From: Clostridiales bacterium UBA7001
GTDB taxonomy: Bacteria > Bacillota > Clostridia > TANB77 > CAG-508
DNA length: 29,773 nucleotides
Direction: 5' to 3'
Assembly (NCBI GenBank): GCA_002449785.1
Contig: DJXP01000026.1
Span: forward strand, 1-29,773
Part shown: positions 1 to 8,372 of the stretch, piece after piece
Layout: each line of letters starts with the position of its first letter
Position numbering within the stretch: position 1 is the stretch's first letter
The notes under the pieces: model-generated
Seen by the model: only the letters and a program-made list of their open reading frames with translations
The model's database searches: none
What the model was told of the DNA's origin: nothing
Position numbers and translations under genes: made by a program

Positions 1-192
1 TTTTCTTAAAGCTGAGTTAGGTTTCTTAGGTGTAACTGTTTTAACAACTGTACAAACACCTCTTTTTTGTGGTGAATTATGATCAGTTTGAACTTTTTTT
101 CTAGAATTATATCCATGTTGAAGTGCTGGAGCTTTAGCTTTTTTCTCAGATGTTGTTCTTCCTTTTCTTACTAATTGACTAATTGTAGGCAT
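1..192 (-). CDS. rpsL: 30S ribosomal protein S12, N-terminal part (runs off window)
   Basis: Encodes the first 64 residues of ribosomal protein S12, the decoding-centre protein of the 30S subunit. The translation begins MPTISQLVRKGR and continues to the conserved CTVVKTVTPKKPNSALRK segment, which is diagnostic for S12. It carries the extra basic loop seen in many Firmicutes S12 proteins (around residues 15-43). The ATG is preceded by GAGGTG about nine bases upstream. The gene continues leftward beyond base 1, where rpsG and fusA would be expected if this is the usual str operon; that is inference. A strong promoter lies about 120 bases upstream, so it starts its own transcription unit rather than being read only from the unknown genes upstream. 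Identification is firm; only the missing 3' end is unknown. Confidence 0.97.
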   Translation of the reverse strand, partial: MPTISQLVRKGRTTSEKKAKAPALQHGYNSRKKVQTDHNSPQKRGVCTVVKTVTPKKPNSALRK

Positions 193-311
193 TCTTCTTT
201 TCACCTCATTTCATTTTTAAATTTTCTTTTTTGCTTAATTTTCATCTATTAAAAAATTTACAAAATAAAGAATACGCCAGAATATAAGTTTCCCTATATA
301 ATAGCGTATCT

Positions 312-340
312 ATTTTATCATTTTTGTAATATATTGTCAA
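312..340 (-). promoter_or_regulatory. Vegetative promoter of rpsL
   Basis: On the minus strand TTGACA (335-340) and TAAAAT (312-317) are separated by exactly 17 bases, a near-consensus sigma-A promoter. Transcription would start near 305 and give a leader of roughly 110 bases before rpsL. ATACGC (72-77 of the second hundred, i.e. 272-277) and GCGTAT (304-309) could pair at the very 5' end of the transcript; this pairing is weak evidence only. Confidence 0.8.
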
Positions 341-386
341 CATTTTTTTACAAGTCTTGAATCCGTAGAGATAATTACTTTAATTT

Positions 387-2249
387 TTACTGCTCATCTG
401 GATTCTCAGGTGATTTTTCTTCTCTGTCTTTTTGATTAATACTATTCATTATTTTTCTAATATCTCTAACTTGAAAAAAATTCGTTCCCGTTTCAGCAAC
501 TTTTCTAAAGTCATCTGCTTTTATTTCAATTCCTTTACTTTTCATATACTTAACATATTGTTCATGTTTTTTTATATAAAAATCACTTAGCCAAACTCTA
601 CCATCTTCACCTTTTATTAAATCAGCTTCTTCAAAATATTCTTCTTCACTTTTTTCCATTTTAGAAGGATCAAATATATAAATATATGGATTTTTTTGTA
701 CTCTAGAATAATTTTTCTCATATCTATAACATGCTTTTAAAAATTCAGTATTAAATGCACTGCTTATTGGCGGTCCTGCTACATATCCAGGATTTTTAAC
801 TACTTTGCTTATTCCAAATCTTTCAATCAATGCTTCTTCAGAATTCACATAAAACCCTTCTAATACATCTTGCATTTCAAATACTTTTGCTAAATCTTCC
901 AATTTCTTTGCTACTTCTTCACCTTCACCATTTGCATATATTCTATATGCATTTCTATATGAATCATAGCTATATCCAGGAACACCATCTTCTATAAGTT
1001 TTTCTATTATTTTCGTGTTTTTATCAGAAAGTGAATTAATATCAATATATTTAATATCATCTAATTCATCTCTATTGCTACACATAAATGTTCCAATATT
1101 CTTATCCCACAATGCTTTACATGCGCCTTGACATTCTGGAATAATATATTCGTCTGGATTAGCTTCTACTATATGCCATGGTACATACTGATAATTATAT
1201 CTTGTGTCTACTGGTTGATTCTCATTTTCTAGCTCTTGATTATTTTTTAAAATTTGAAGAATTCTAAATCGAGTAAATGGATCCATTTCAATGCTTTCAT
1301 CTTCTAAGCATTTATCAATAATTTCCTTTGCAAAGTCTTCTTGATAAAGTTCACCTTCTTCACTTGTAACCATAATAAAATCATCACCAATAATAGAAAT
1401 AGTTTTGCCATCATATTTAAAATCAATAACAAAATCATAACTATTATCATCACTCATATCCAAACTTGCTAGTTCTTCCATTTCTTCTGCAGTAGTACTA
1501 CTTTTATCAATTGTTTTATCTTTTCTTCCAAAAGGAAGATAACCTGTATAATATTTTCCGCCTTCAGCAAGGTCTCTCTCAAGCTCTTTCATATATAATG
1601 AAAGAAGCTCCATTTTTTTGTTTCCAACTTCACTTTCAGGTAATAAGCTAATTTCTTTTATATACTCTAAATATTTTTTATGTCTATCAGCATAAAATAT
1701 ATCTTTCCATACTCTACCATCTTCGCAAATTAGGAATTGGTCTATAGAAAACTTCTTTCCTTTAGCTATTTCTTGCTTTAATCTACTAAAGTCATATTTC
1801 ATTTCACCACTTTTTTTATTTAAAGTATAAAAATTATTATGATCAGCAATAGCTTCTTCCACACTATCGTAATATCCTTCTAATACATCTTGCATTTCAA
1901 ATACATTTGTCATATTAAGCAAAGCTTCTGAAATTTGTTCTTTGTTTCGACCATTAACAGCAACCTTATAGCGTTGTCTCCATTCATCATAACTATATCC
2001 AGGCACTCCTTTTTTAATCAAGTCTTCAAATATATCTTTATTTTGTTCCGATAATTTATTTAATAAAATATAGGTAACATCTTCTAATTCTTCTCTATTG
2101 CTACACATAAACGTTCCTATATTTCTAGACCATAATGAAATGCACGCATCTTGACATTCAGGAACAATAAACTCATTTATATTTTGAGCAACTATATGCC
2201 AATAATAAGAAACATAACTATAATTATTTTCAGAACTATCTTCTTTCAT
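387..2249 (-). CDS. Unknown 620-aa protein with two tandem copies of a Cys-containing module
   Basis: I do not recognise the family. The protein is an internal duplication. Repeat A covers roughly residues 10-210 and repeat B roughly 355-575. Shared blocks in order are WHIV, PECQxAC, LW, NIGTFMCSNR, LSxxN, GVPGYSYD, VFEMQDVLEG, EEA, and further on EDGRVW followed by FY and KxxxYxxYxK. Each repeat has three conserved cysteines (PECQxAC and FMCSN), which could bind metal or form a disulfide; that is inference. An acidic linker joins the copies. No signal peptide or membrane segment is visible, so it is probably cytoplasmic. The ATG has AAGGAGA eight bases upstream, and the gene follows the 1138-aa gene after 27 bases, so the two are probably co-transcribed. 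It is the last gene before the rpsL promoter. Confidence 0.85.
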   Translation of the reverse strand: MKEDSSENNYSYVSYYWHIVAQNINEFIVPECQDACISLWSRNIGTFMCSNREELEDVTYILLNKLSEQNKDIFEDLIKKGVPGYSYDEWRQRYKVAVNGRNKEQISEALLNMTNVFEMQDVLEGYYDSVEEAIADHNNFYTLNKKSGEMKYDFSRLKQEIAKGKKFSIDQFLICEDGRVWKDIFYADRHKKYLEYIKEISLLPESEVGNKKMELLSLYMKELERDLAEGGKYYTGYLPFGRKDKTIDKSSTTAEEMEELASLDMSDDNSYDFVIDFKYDGKTISIIGDDFIMVTSEEGELYQEDFAKEIIDKCLEDESIEMDPFTRFRILQILKNNQELENENQPVDTRYNYQYVPWHIVEANPDEYIIPECQGACKALWDKNIGTFMCSNRDELDDIKYIDINSLSDKNTKIIEKLIEDGVPGYSYDSYRNAYRIYANGEGEEVAKKLEDLAKVFEMQDVLEGFYVNSEEALIERFGISKVVKNPGYVAGPPISSAFNTEFLKACYRYEKNYSRVQKNPYIYIFDPSKMEKSEEEYFEEADLIKGEDGRVWLSDFYIKKHEQYVKYMKSKGIEIKADDFRKVAETGTNFFQVRDIRKIMNSINQKDREEKSPENPDEQ

Positions 2250-2276
2250 ACAAGATTCTCCTTAAACAATTAAACT

Positions 2277-5200
2277 TTATCTTCCGTCTCTTCCATCCTG
2301 TTTATATCTAGTAGGTCTTACATCCTCTTTTTTATCTCGATTTTCTTTCAAACTAGATTCTTCTCCGTTTAATGCTCTACCTGTAACTTTAGCAACAAAA
2401 GCAGCATATAATGGAGTAGTTCCTTTTTTTATAGCTAATTGTATGTTTTCCATTAAAGGATTTGTAACTGTTACTGTCCTAGTTACAGGTACATCTACTG
2501 GTACACGTGTATAAGTATATCCATCAAGAATTTTTTCTGTACCAAGAGTTTCTTCATAAGTTATTTCTTGAATTTTATCAGCTATACTTCTCACATCAAT
2601 CCATCCACCATGCCTACTTCCCACAATATCAACAGGTTCTATATATGCTTTTCCTTCACCAGAATACACTTGTTTAACAATATCATCACCTGTAATGCCT
2701 TTACCTTTACCGGTTTTATTTGCTATTTCTGCTGTTAAATCATATAAATCAGCATCTTTTTTAAACATTCCTGTTTTAGTATCTACATATTTACTTATTG
2801 TCTTTTGATCTAATCCATATTTATCCGCATGTTCTGCTAAATATCTAAATACTCCACCATCCTCAGAAGATGAAAATCCTACTCTTTGCGCATTTCCAGC
2901 TTTATCAGTAAATTCAACATAAAACCCTTTTACATGGTCATAATTGGTATAATTTATTGGAACAGGCCCCTTTTCACCACCACTTACAGAATAATACATA
3001 ACACCTTCTTTACCATTATTATCTATTGCAAATTGTGCTTGTGTTCTTGGAACCGACTTCGGATCAACTTCAGTGTGAGGTTTTGTGATATTCTTATATG
3101 TGTATTTTGGTTTTTTAACTACTGTAAAATCACGAACTGAAATTGTTTGTTCTTTACTTATAGAAGTAGGAATGTATGATGCTGCTGCATGGTATAAACC
3201 ACTAACAGCCATACCTGTTAGTAAATATGGTACATAATTATGTGCTGTTTTAGTGGCAATAATTCCTTCTTCTCTTTTTCTTTGCTCTATTGGATCTGTT
3301 TGGACAACACTTCCTTCTGGATTGTCATAATTTATTTTGTCTGCTTCCAAATCACTTTTTACTGCCCCTAAAGCTCTTTTTATTCCTTTAAATCTTCTAT
3401 CTCTAGGCATATGTGTTTTAGAATACCTTAATAATTCAGCATCTTCACCATTTTGCTCCAAAGCAGCACCTAAAATTGCTTGTTTTTCTAGTTCTTTTGC
3501 TTCTGCTTTTTTAGATTCTGTAATTAAGTCATTATATGCATAGTCTCTTCTTGCTATCTCTCTTACATTTTCAGCTCTTATCTTCAAATTTTCTCGAGCT
3601 TTATTTTGCTTTTCTTTTTCCGTAATAATCGCTCCATTTATGTATCTAGCTTCAACTGAAGGGAAAATCCTCTCAGTACATTCTCTATCAATAACTGCAT
3701 CTTCAGTTTGTTTTCTTCTACTATCATTCCATAAATCATCAGCAGTAGCTCTCATCCATGCTCTAGCACCTTTTAAAATACCACCCATTTGTTTTTTATA
3801 CTCTGCTCTTCTAAGCATCTTTCTGGCATCAGCTCTTCCTTCATATGGACTTGAATGTTCACCTTCATGTTTTTTTATATATCTTTTCATTTGAGCATTT
3901 TTACCTATTAGCGGTGTATATTTGTATATCAATTTTGTAGGAACAGTAATAGGAGCTGCTACAATAGCTAATGCATCTAAACCTAAAAATAATGCTTTTC
4001 CACCAGGAGTTTTAGCTCTACTTGGGGATACTAATCCTAAAAACTCAGAAACACTACCAGTTTTTGTCAGTACACCTGCATTTCCAATTGCTCTTGCTTC
4101 AAAATCAAAATTATTAACTGCTCCATGGTTAGTAGCAACATAAACCATATCTTCTTCTAACTCTTGTTTTAGTTTGTTTAATGCATTATTTTTTTCTTCA
4201 TCCGTTGTAGCTGATAATAATTTTGAATATGAAGGTAACTCTTGAAACACTGATTTATCACCAACTTTAAATTTTGTAATTCTTTCTAATCTTTCTTTAT
4301 ATTCTTCAAGTTGAAGTAGTTTCAAAGCATCTTCTAAATTTACTGGTGTTGATAATCCTGCTAAATCTGCTCTTAATTTATCATAATCAACTGTTTTATA
4401 TTTTCCTGTTTTACGCACACCTGCATCATCTGTATATTCAAAACTGACTTCTTTTTCAGCAGATTTTAATAATTTAAAATATTTTTTCCACTTTTCTGCT
4501 TTTTCGGAGTTTCCATACATCTTATCAATAGCATCTTGCTTGTACCAAGCCTTTTCAGCATCCATTTTTGCTTTAACATCAGCAGGCATACCATCTTGCA
4601 TTCTTTGAGTATCAGAAGTATCTATATCAATAATTTTTTGTTCTTCTTTAACTTGATTTAAACTATCAGTAAAAATTTTAATACGATTATCCTGAAGAGC
4701 ATCTAAATTATCTAATCTGTCCTTATTACTAGTAATTTCATCAACTGCTTTATCTATAGCTATTCGACCTTCTTCAGTAGTAGGATCAAATTTAGAAAAA
4801 TCCATTAACCTAAATAAATCCATATCAAAATATTTTTTCTTAGCATCACTCAAATTTCTAACTATTATTGAATAATTAGAAATCATTTCTCTTTCATGGT
4901 CTGCACTTAAAGTTTCAAGCTCATGTATAGCTATATTTCTTTTTGCCGGATCTAATTCCAATAAATCTTCATATTTAGAAATATTAATTCCTTTTTTCTT
5001 TAATTCATCTAAAAACTCTTTAATTACAGTTTCACCCTCTGCAATTAATCTTTTGTTTTCAGCTATATGGCCATCTTCTCTATCATGAGTAGATTTTCCA
5101 GAAGCAATATCAGCTTCCATTTTTCTAATAGCTACTCTCCACTTTTCCATATCAGCGATTTTATCTATAACAATCCTACTTCTACCTACTATATATTTAT

Positions 5201-5693
5201 TCAATGAAATCCTAGAATCGATTCTTATTCCTTTGTCTTTAAGAACCTCATTTTCAATTCCACTAAAAGTTTTTCTGGCATCTTTTATCTCATCTTTTAT
5301 TTTTTTAGCTTCTTCTATACCTTTAGTGTAACTTTCAATAAAAAGTTCAGCATTAGGTTCTAATTCCATTGCTCTTCTTCTTACTTCATTAACATGCATT
5401 ACTTGATCTACAACTTTAGAAAAAGCTTCATGAACATCTAAATACTCACGAGTTTTATCTGCACTTGGATGAATTCTTGTTAAACTTTCGTCCATCATTT
5501 TCATTGCTTCTTGAAAATCATGATCAAATTCAGGTTTCCTATCCAATTCTATTCCAAACGTTTTTTTGAAAAGCTCAAGTAAATCACTTGTTATTTGTTT
5601 TGCTTTAGCATAATCACTATTTAACAGAACTCTATTAAACTCATTAATTATAGTATCTAGCTCATTTTTTAAATTTTCGTATGTTAGCTCCAT
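2277..5693 (-). CDS. Unknown 1138-aa helical, membrane-associated protein (large member of pair 2)
   Basis: No known family recognised. Residues 1 to about 560 are charged, strongly helical and probably coiled-coil. A hydrophobic stretch lies near residues 566-592 (FLGLDALAIVAAPI), a basic helical region follows (about 600-810), and a second hydrophobic stretch lies near 822-846 (LLTGMAVSGLYHAAASYI). After this comes a more beta-rich region (850-1085), a weak hydrophobic segment near 1095, and a highly charged tail. The region around residues 190-250 (ADIASGKSTHDREDGHIAEN and after) resembles the 683-aa neighbour (LDIRSGAITDERGTSHIASN and after), so the two are paralogues. The ATG is preceded by AAAGGAGA. 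A 49-aa gene lies 66 bases upstream, with a terminator-like hairpin directly before the ribosome binding site. A structural or envelope role is possible but unsupported. Confidence 0.85.
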   Translation of the reverse strand: MELTYENLKNELDTIINEFNRVLLNSDYAKAKQITSDLLELFKKTFGIELDRKPEFDHDFQEAMKMMDESLTRIHPSADKTREYLDVHEAFSKVVDQVMHVNEVRRRAMELEPNAELFIESYTKGIEEAKKIKDEIKDARKTFSGIENEVLKDKGIRIDSRISLNKYIVGRSRIVIDKIADMEKWRVAIRKMEADIASGKSTHDREDGHIAENKRLIAEGETVIKEFLDELKKKGINISKYEDLLELDPAKRNIAIHELETLSADHEREMISNYSIIVRNLSDAKKKYFDMDLFRLMDFSKFDPTTEEGRIAIDKAVDEITSNKDRLDNLDALQDNRIKIFTDSLNQVKEEQKIIDIDTSDTQRMQDGMPADVKAKMDAEKAWYKQDAIDKMYGNSEKAEKWKKYFKLLKSAEKEVSFEYTDDAGVRKTGKYKTVDYDKLRADLAGLSTPVNLEDALKLLQLEEYKERLERITKFKVGDKSVFQELPSYSKLLSATTDEEKNNALNKLKQELEEDMVYVATNHGAVNNFDFEARAIGNAGVLTKTGSVSEFLGLVSPSRAKTPGGKALFLGLDALAIVAAPITVPTKLIYKYTPLIGKNAQMKRYIKKHEGEHSSPYEGRADARKMLRRAEYKKQMGGILKGARAWMRATADDLWNDSRRKQTEDAVIDRECTERIFPSVEARYINGAIITEKEKQNKARENLKIRAENVREIARRDYAYNDLITESKKAEAKELEKQAILGAALEQNGEDAELLRYSKTHMPRDRRFKGIKRALGAVKSDLEADKINYDNPEGSVVQTDPIEQRKREEGIIATKTAHNYVPYLLTGMAVSGLYHAAASYIPTSISKEQTISVRDFTVVKKPKYTYKNITKPHTEVDPKSVPRTQAQFAIDNNGKEGVMYYSVSGGEKGPVPINYTNYDHVKGFYVEFTDKAGNAQRVGFSSSEDGGVFRYLAEHADKYGLDQKTISKYVDTKTGMFKKDADLYDLTAEIANKTGKGKGITGDDIVKQVYSGEGKAYIEPVDIVGSRHGGWIDVRSIADKIQEITYEETLGTEKILDGYTYTRVPVDVPVTRTVTVTNPLMENIQLAIKKGTTPLYAAFVAKVTGRALNGEESSLKENRDKKEDVRPTRYKQDGRDGR

Positions 5694-5708
5694 AATAATC
5701 TCTCCTTT

Positions 5709-5752
5709 AAAAAAGGCAAAATCTAAAATATAATATTTCTGATTTTGCCTTT
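5709..5752 (-). terminator. Terminator-like hairpin before the 1138-aa gene (possible attenuator)
   Basis: AAAGGCAAAATC (5712-5723) and GATTTTGCCTTT (5741-5752) form a perfect 12-bp stem with a 17-base loop. On the minus strand the stem is followed by six T residues (5714-5709). The T run passes straight into the Shine-Dalgarno AAAGGAGA (5701-5708) of the 1138-aa gene. It would end transcripts of the upstream small gene, and read-through would set expression of the large one. Confidence 0.75.
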
Positions 5753-5759
5753 ATATTCA

Positions 5760-5909
5760 TTATAAATTAGATATTATTAATGCTTTTAATTTATTGGTAA
5801 GCTCAATATATTCTAATAATTGTTCATTTGTTGCACTTTTTATAGCATTTTCTTCAATTAGTTTATTTACTAATTCTAAACTTTCTAATAATTTTTCAAC
5901 TTCATTCAT
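5760..5909 (-). CDS. Small 49-aa helical protein (small member of pair 2)
   Basis: A short ORF starting MNEVEKLLESLELVNK, with GGAGG about ten bases before the ATG. The sequence is all-helical and acidic. Its second half (SATNEQLLEYIELTNKLKAL) closely matches the C-terminal half of the 53-aa protein at 8065-8226 (NATKEELIEYLKQVDEIKAL), so the two are paralogues. Each sits 66-67 bases in front of a large helical protein, and the two large proteins are themselves paralogous. This repeated arrangement, rather than length, is the reason to believe the gene. Function is unknown; a small partner or chaperone of the large protein is a guess. Confidence 0.75.
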   Translation of the reverse strand: MNEVEKLLESLELVNKLIEENAIKSATNEQLLEYIELTNKLKALIISNL

Positions 5910-5945
5910 TTTTTTATCCTCCACTTTTCTTTAGAATGATTTTAT

Positions 5946-7997
5946 TTAGTATCTTCCTTCATCATCACTGAAGATTATATCATGATGTTCAGGTGTTTTA
6001 GGATTTGAAGCAACTTTTGTTTCCATTTTAATAGTTTCAGCAAAATCATGTTCTTCATCTAATTGTTTTTGTTGATCAGGATCTAATAGAGCTCTACCAT
6101 ATACTAATGCTAGTTCACTAAATGATACTTTTCTTAAAGTATTTATAAGTCTTTTATCTGTTTTTTTGTTATGTTCAACAACTTTATAAGCACCATCTTG
6201 CATTTTTTTATGAACATTTGCTGAATGAGCTATAGATTCATATGCTGATGCAAATGCTTCATCAACACCTTTAGTTTCTTCATATGTTTCAACTATTCTA
6301 GATGTTTCTGTATCTAGATGTGTCTTTTTAGCTGCATCTAATAGTTCCTTTCTTTTTGTATCGATTGCTGGAGCATTATGTGTGTTCATTACAGCTGTTC
6401 TTATATTAGCATCATTTGAATCTAATTTAGGAATAGCTCTAAATAATCTTGTTAAAGGATTACCAATTCCTGCTGCTTTTAGTACAGCTCTCTTCTTATT
6501 CCATCCTAATTTTGCAATTTCTGTATCCCACATACCTGTAATTTCTGCACTTGCATCTATTTCGCTTTTTTTGGTTGCCTCATCAAAACCAGCCATAAGT
6601 GAAGTTGGGTCTACTGCTTCCATTTGTGGTACCATATAAGGAGTACCTGTATCTGTTTTTGTAGGTCTTCCATCAGGTCCTATAAATAGTAAATCAGCTC
6701 CATCTTTAGCTTGTACCATTTTAGGCTTAATGTGTGGTGTAACAGTTGTTACTGGTGGTTTTGTAAGATCAGGATTTCCATGTCCATCATCTTCATAATA
6801 TAATAGATTTCCATCTGCATCTTTGTCTTGAACATATTTTAATTTAGATTTAGCATCAGCAAATTTTTGATGCTTATCTTTATAGTCAGCAAGTGATTTT
6901 TCTCTTGCAATTATTAATAATTCTTCACGAGATTTATCTTTTTCAAGTTTTTCTTCTTTTTCTTCTAATTCTTTTAAGTACTTATCTATTGCAGTTACAT
7001 CACCACCTGAAATTAATGATTTATCTGGATCAACTAATTTTTTATCATTTTTTACTATTGCTTTTCCAATTTTATCATAGTTTGTATGAATTTCTGAATC
7101 TAAAATGTCTTCCATACTAGCTCCTCTTGAGCCAACAAAATCCATAGCATAAATAGCATCATTAATCGTAACAGTTCTAGTTCTTGTATCTTCACTAACT
7201 GCGTCTTCAATTGTACCTAAGTCTAATCCTGATATTTTACAATCTTTAATTACTTTAAGCTCTCCTCTTATATTTGCTTCTAGACTTGCAATTTTAGATT
7301 GATTAGAAGCAATATGACTAGTCCCTCTTTCATCAGTAATTGCACCAGATCTAATATCTAACTTTATTTGATTAATTGCATCTATTAAATCTTGAATTTC
7401 GTTTAATTGTAATCTTACTAAATTTACAGCTTCTGCACCATTTTTTAGTAATTCTTTCTGAGTTAATAAGCTAGTAGTTCCTGTAATATCACTATCTTTT
7501 CCAAACATTTTCTCTTTAATGTCTTTTGATTTTTTTTGTTCTCCTTCAATAGCTTTGATTCTATTTTTTGACTCTTCATTACTTTTGTCAATATTTTTTT
7601 CAAATTCAGCTGGATCAAATCCTCTTGATAATAATTCTTGCATCATTTCATGTTGTTTAAATAATCCTGATAATTGAACATCAACAGCCTTGTACATATT
7701 TAAGATTGCATTCCTTGTCCTTGAAGTAACTGAATGGGTTTTAACTTTATTAATTTCACTTACTATATCTTTTACAGCACTGTCGAAATCAACAAGTTCA
7801 TCTCCAATTACTAATGATCTTTTTCCATCTGGACCTACAGAAATTTCCATTCCTGAAACAACTGTAGCAAAATCTGTTGCGAATTCTTCAATACTATCAT
7901 ATTCCTTACTAGCTACTGCCGATTTTAAATCTGCTATTAAAGCAGGTAAATTTGCTGCTGTTAAATCTTGAGCACTAAAATTATCTCTAAATCCCAT
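5946..7997 (-). CDS. Unknown 683-aa helical protein (large member of pair 1)
   Basis: A long, charged, predominantly helical protein with no recognised domain, signal peptide or clear membrane segment. Coiled-coil character is strong around residues 130-260 and 340-400. A short region rich in Gly, Asp and Pro near residues 400-460 (including GNPDLTKPPVTTVTPH) separates the N-terminal helical half from a second helical half. Residues about 205-275 align with residues about 185-250 of the 1138-aa neighbour. The next upstream gene is a 53-aa paralogue of the small protein paired with the 1138-aa gene. The ATG lacks a close Shine-Dalgarno: AAAGGAGG lies 32 bases upstream, with a 7-bp hairpin in between. 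The frame stays open upstream but contains no ATG, GTG or TTG, so the ATG is the best available start. Confidence 0.85.
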   Translation of the reverse strand: MGFRDNFSAQDLTAANLPALIADLKSAVASKEYDSIEEFATDFATVVSGMEISVGPDGKRSLVIGDELVDFDSAVKDIVSEINKVKTHSVTSRTRNAILNMYKAVDVQLSGLFKQHEMMQELLSRGFDPAEFEKNIDKSNEESKNRIKAIEGEQKKSKDIKEKMFGKDSDITGTTSLLTQKELLKNGAEAVNLVRLQLNEIQDLIDAINQIKLDIRSGAITDERGTSHIASNQSKIASLEANIRGELKVIKDCKISGLDLGTIEDAVSEDTRTRTVTINDAIYAMDFVGSRGASMEDILDSEIHTNYDKIGKAIVKNDKKLVDPDKSLISGGDVTAIDKYLKELEEKEEKLEKDKSREELLIIAREKSLADYKDKHQKFADAKSKLKYVQDKDADGNLLYYEDDGHGNPDLTKPPVTTVTPHIKPKMVQAKDGADLLFIGPDGRPTKTDTGTPYMVPQMEAVDPTSLMAGFDEATKKSEIDASAEITGMWDTEIAKLGWNKKRAVLKAAGIGNPLTRLFRAIPKLDSNDANIRTAVMNTHNAPAIDTKRKELLDAAKKTHLDTETSRIVETYEETKGVDEAFASAYESIAHSANVHKKMQDGAYKVVEHNKKTDKRLINTLRKVSFSELALVYGRALLDPDQQKQLDEEHDFAETIKMETKVASNPKTPEHHDIIFSDDEGRY

Positions 7998-8037
7998 ACT
8001 ACTTTTCGCGGTAATATTTTTTACCGCATCCTCCTTT
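7998..8037 (-). promoter_or_regulatory. Ribosome binding site split from its start codon by a hairpin
   Basis: On the minus strand AAAGGAGG (8037-8030) is followed by GCGGTAA, a six-base loop and TTACCGC (8027-8008), then ten bases to the ATG at 7997. The linear gap of 32 bases is too long for normal initiation. Folding the hairpin leaves about 12, which is workable. It could bridge the gap or be a translational operator. Confidence 0.6.
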
Positions 8038-8064
8038 TATTATATTTTTTATTTTTAACTATTT

Positions 8065-8226
8065 TTAAAGTTCTGTCATAGTTTTTATTAATGCCTTTAT
8101 TTCATCTACTTGTTTTAAGTACTCTATTAATTCTTCTTTGGTAGCATTTTCTATATTTTCCTTTGTTATATTACGACCAATCTCTTCAATTTTCTTTACT
8201 ATATCTGAGCTTGTTTCTTCCTTCAA
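8065..8226 (-). CDS. Small 53-aa helical protein (small member of pair 1)
   Basis: The start is taken as TTG at 8226, because AAGGAGGTGA lies at ideal distance just before it. A GTG eight codons further upstream would place that Shine-Dalgarno inside the coding sequence. The protein is short, charged and helical, with KEELIEYLKQVDEIKALIK near its end, matching the 49-aa protein at 5760-5909. It precedes the 683-aa gene by 67 bases, the same layout as the second pair. A promoter lies just upstream, so it is probably the first gene of the unknown locus. Function unknown. Confidence 0.8.
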   Translation of the reverse strand: MKEETSSDIVKKIEEIGRNITKENIENATKEELIEYLKQVDEIKALIKTMTEL

Positions 8227-8274
8227 AGAAATCACCTCCTTGATAATCACGTAAAAACTACTGTATCTTTTTCA

Positions 8275-8303
8275 ATTATAGCATAAATCAAGGGTTATAG
8301 CAA
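8275..8303 (-). promoter_or_regulatory. Promoter of the unknown small/large locus
   Basis: On the minus strand TTGCTA (8298-8303) and a perfect TATAAT (8275-8280) are spaced by 17 bases. The start point would be near 8268, about 40 bases before the TTG start of the 53-aa gene. This makes the locus an independent transcription unit downstream of trmFO. Confidence 0.7.
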
Positions 8304-8372
8304 TAGATTTACATAATTTTTTTACATTTTTTCTTATTTATATATATTTTTAATCAATTAAATATTAAAAAT

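Noticed and set aside
8021..8029. Mini-ORF ATG-CGG-TAA inside the hairpin before the 683-aa gene, using the rare CGG codon
   Set aside because: The Shine-Dalgarno directly abuts the ATG with no spacer, so initiation is unlikely. The CGG may simply be part of the stem; worth remembering only if CGG stalling is confirmed.
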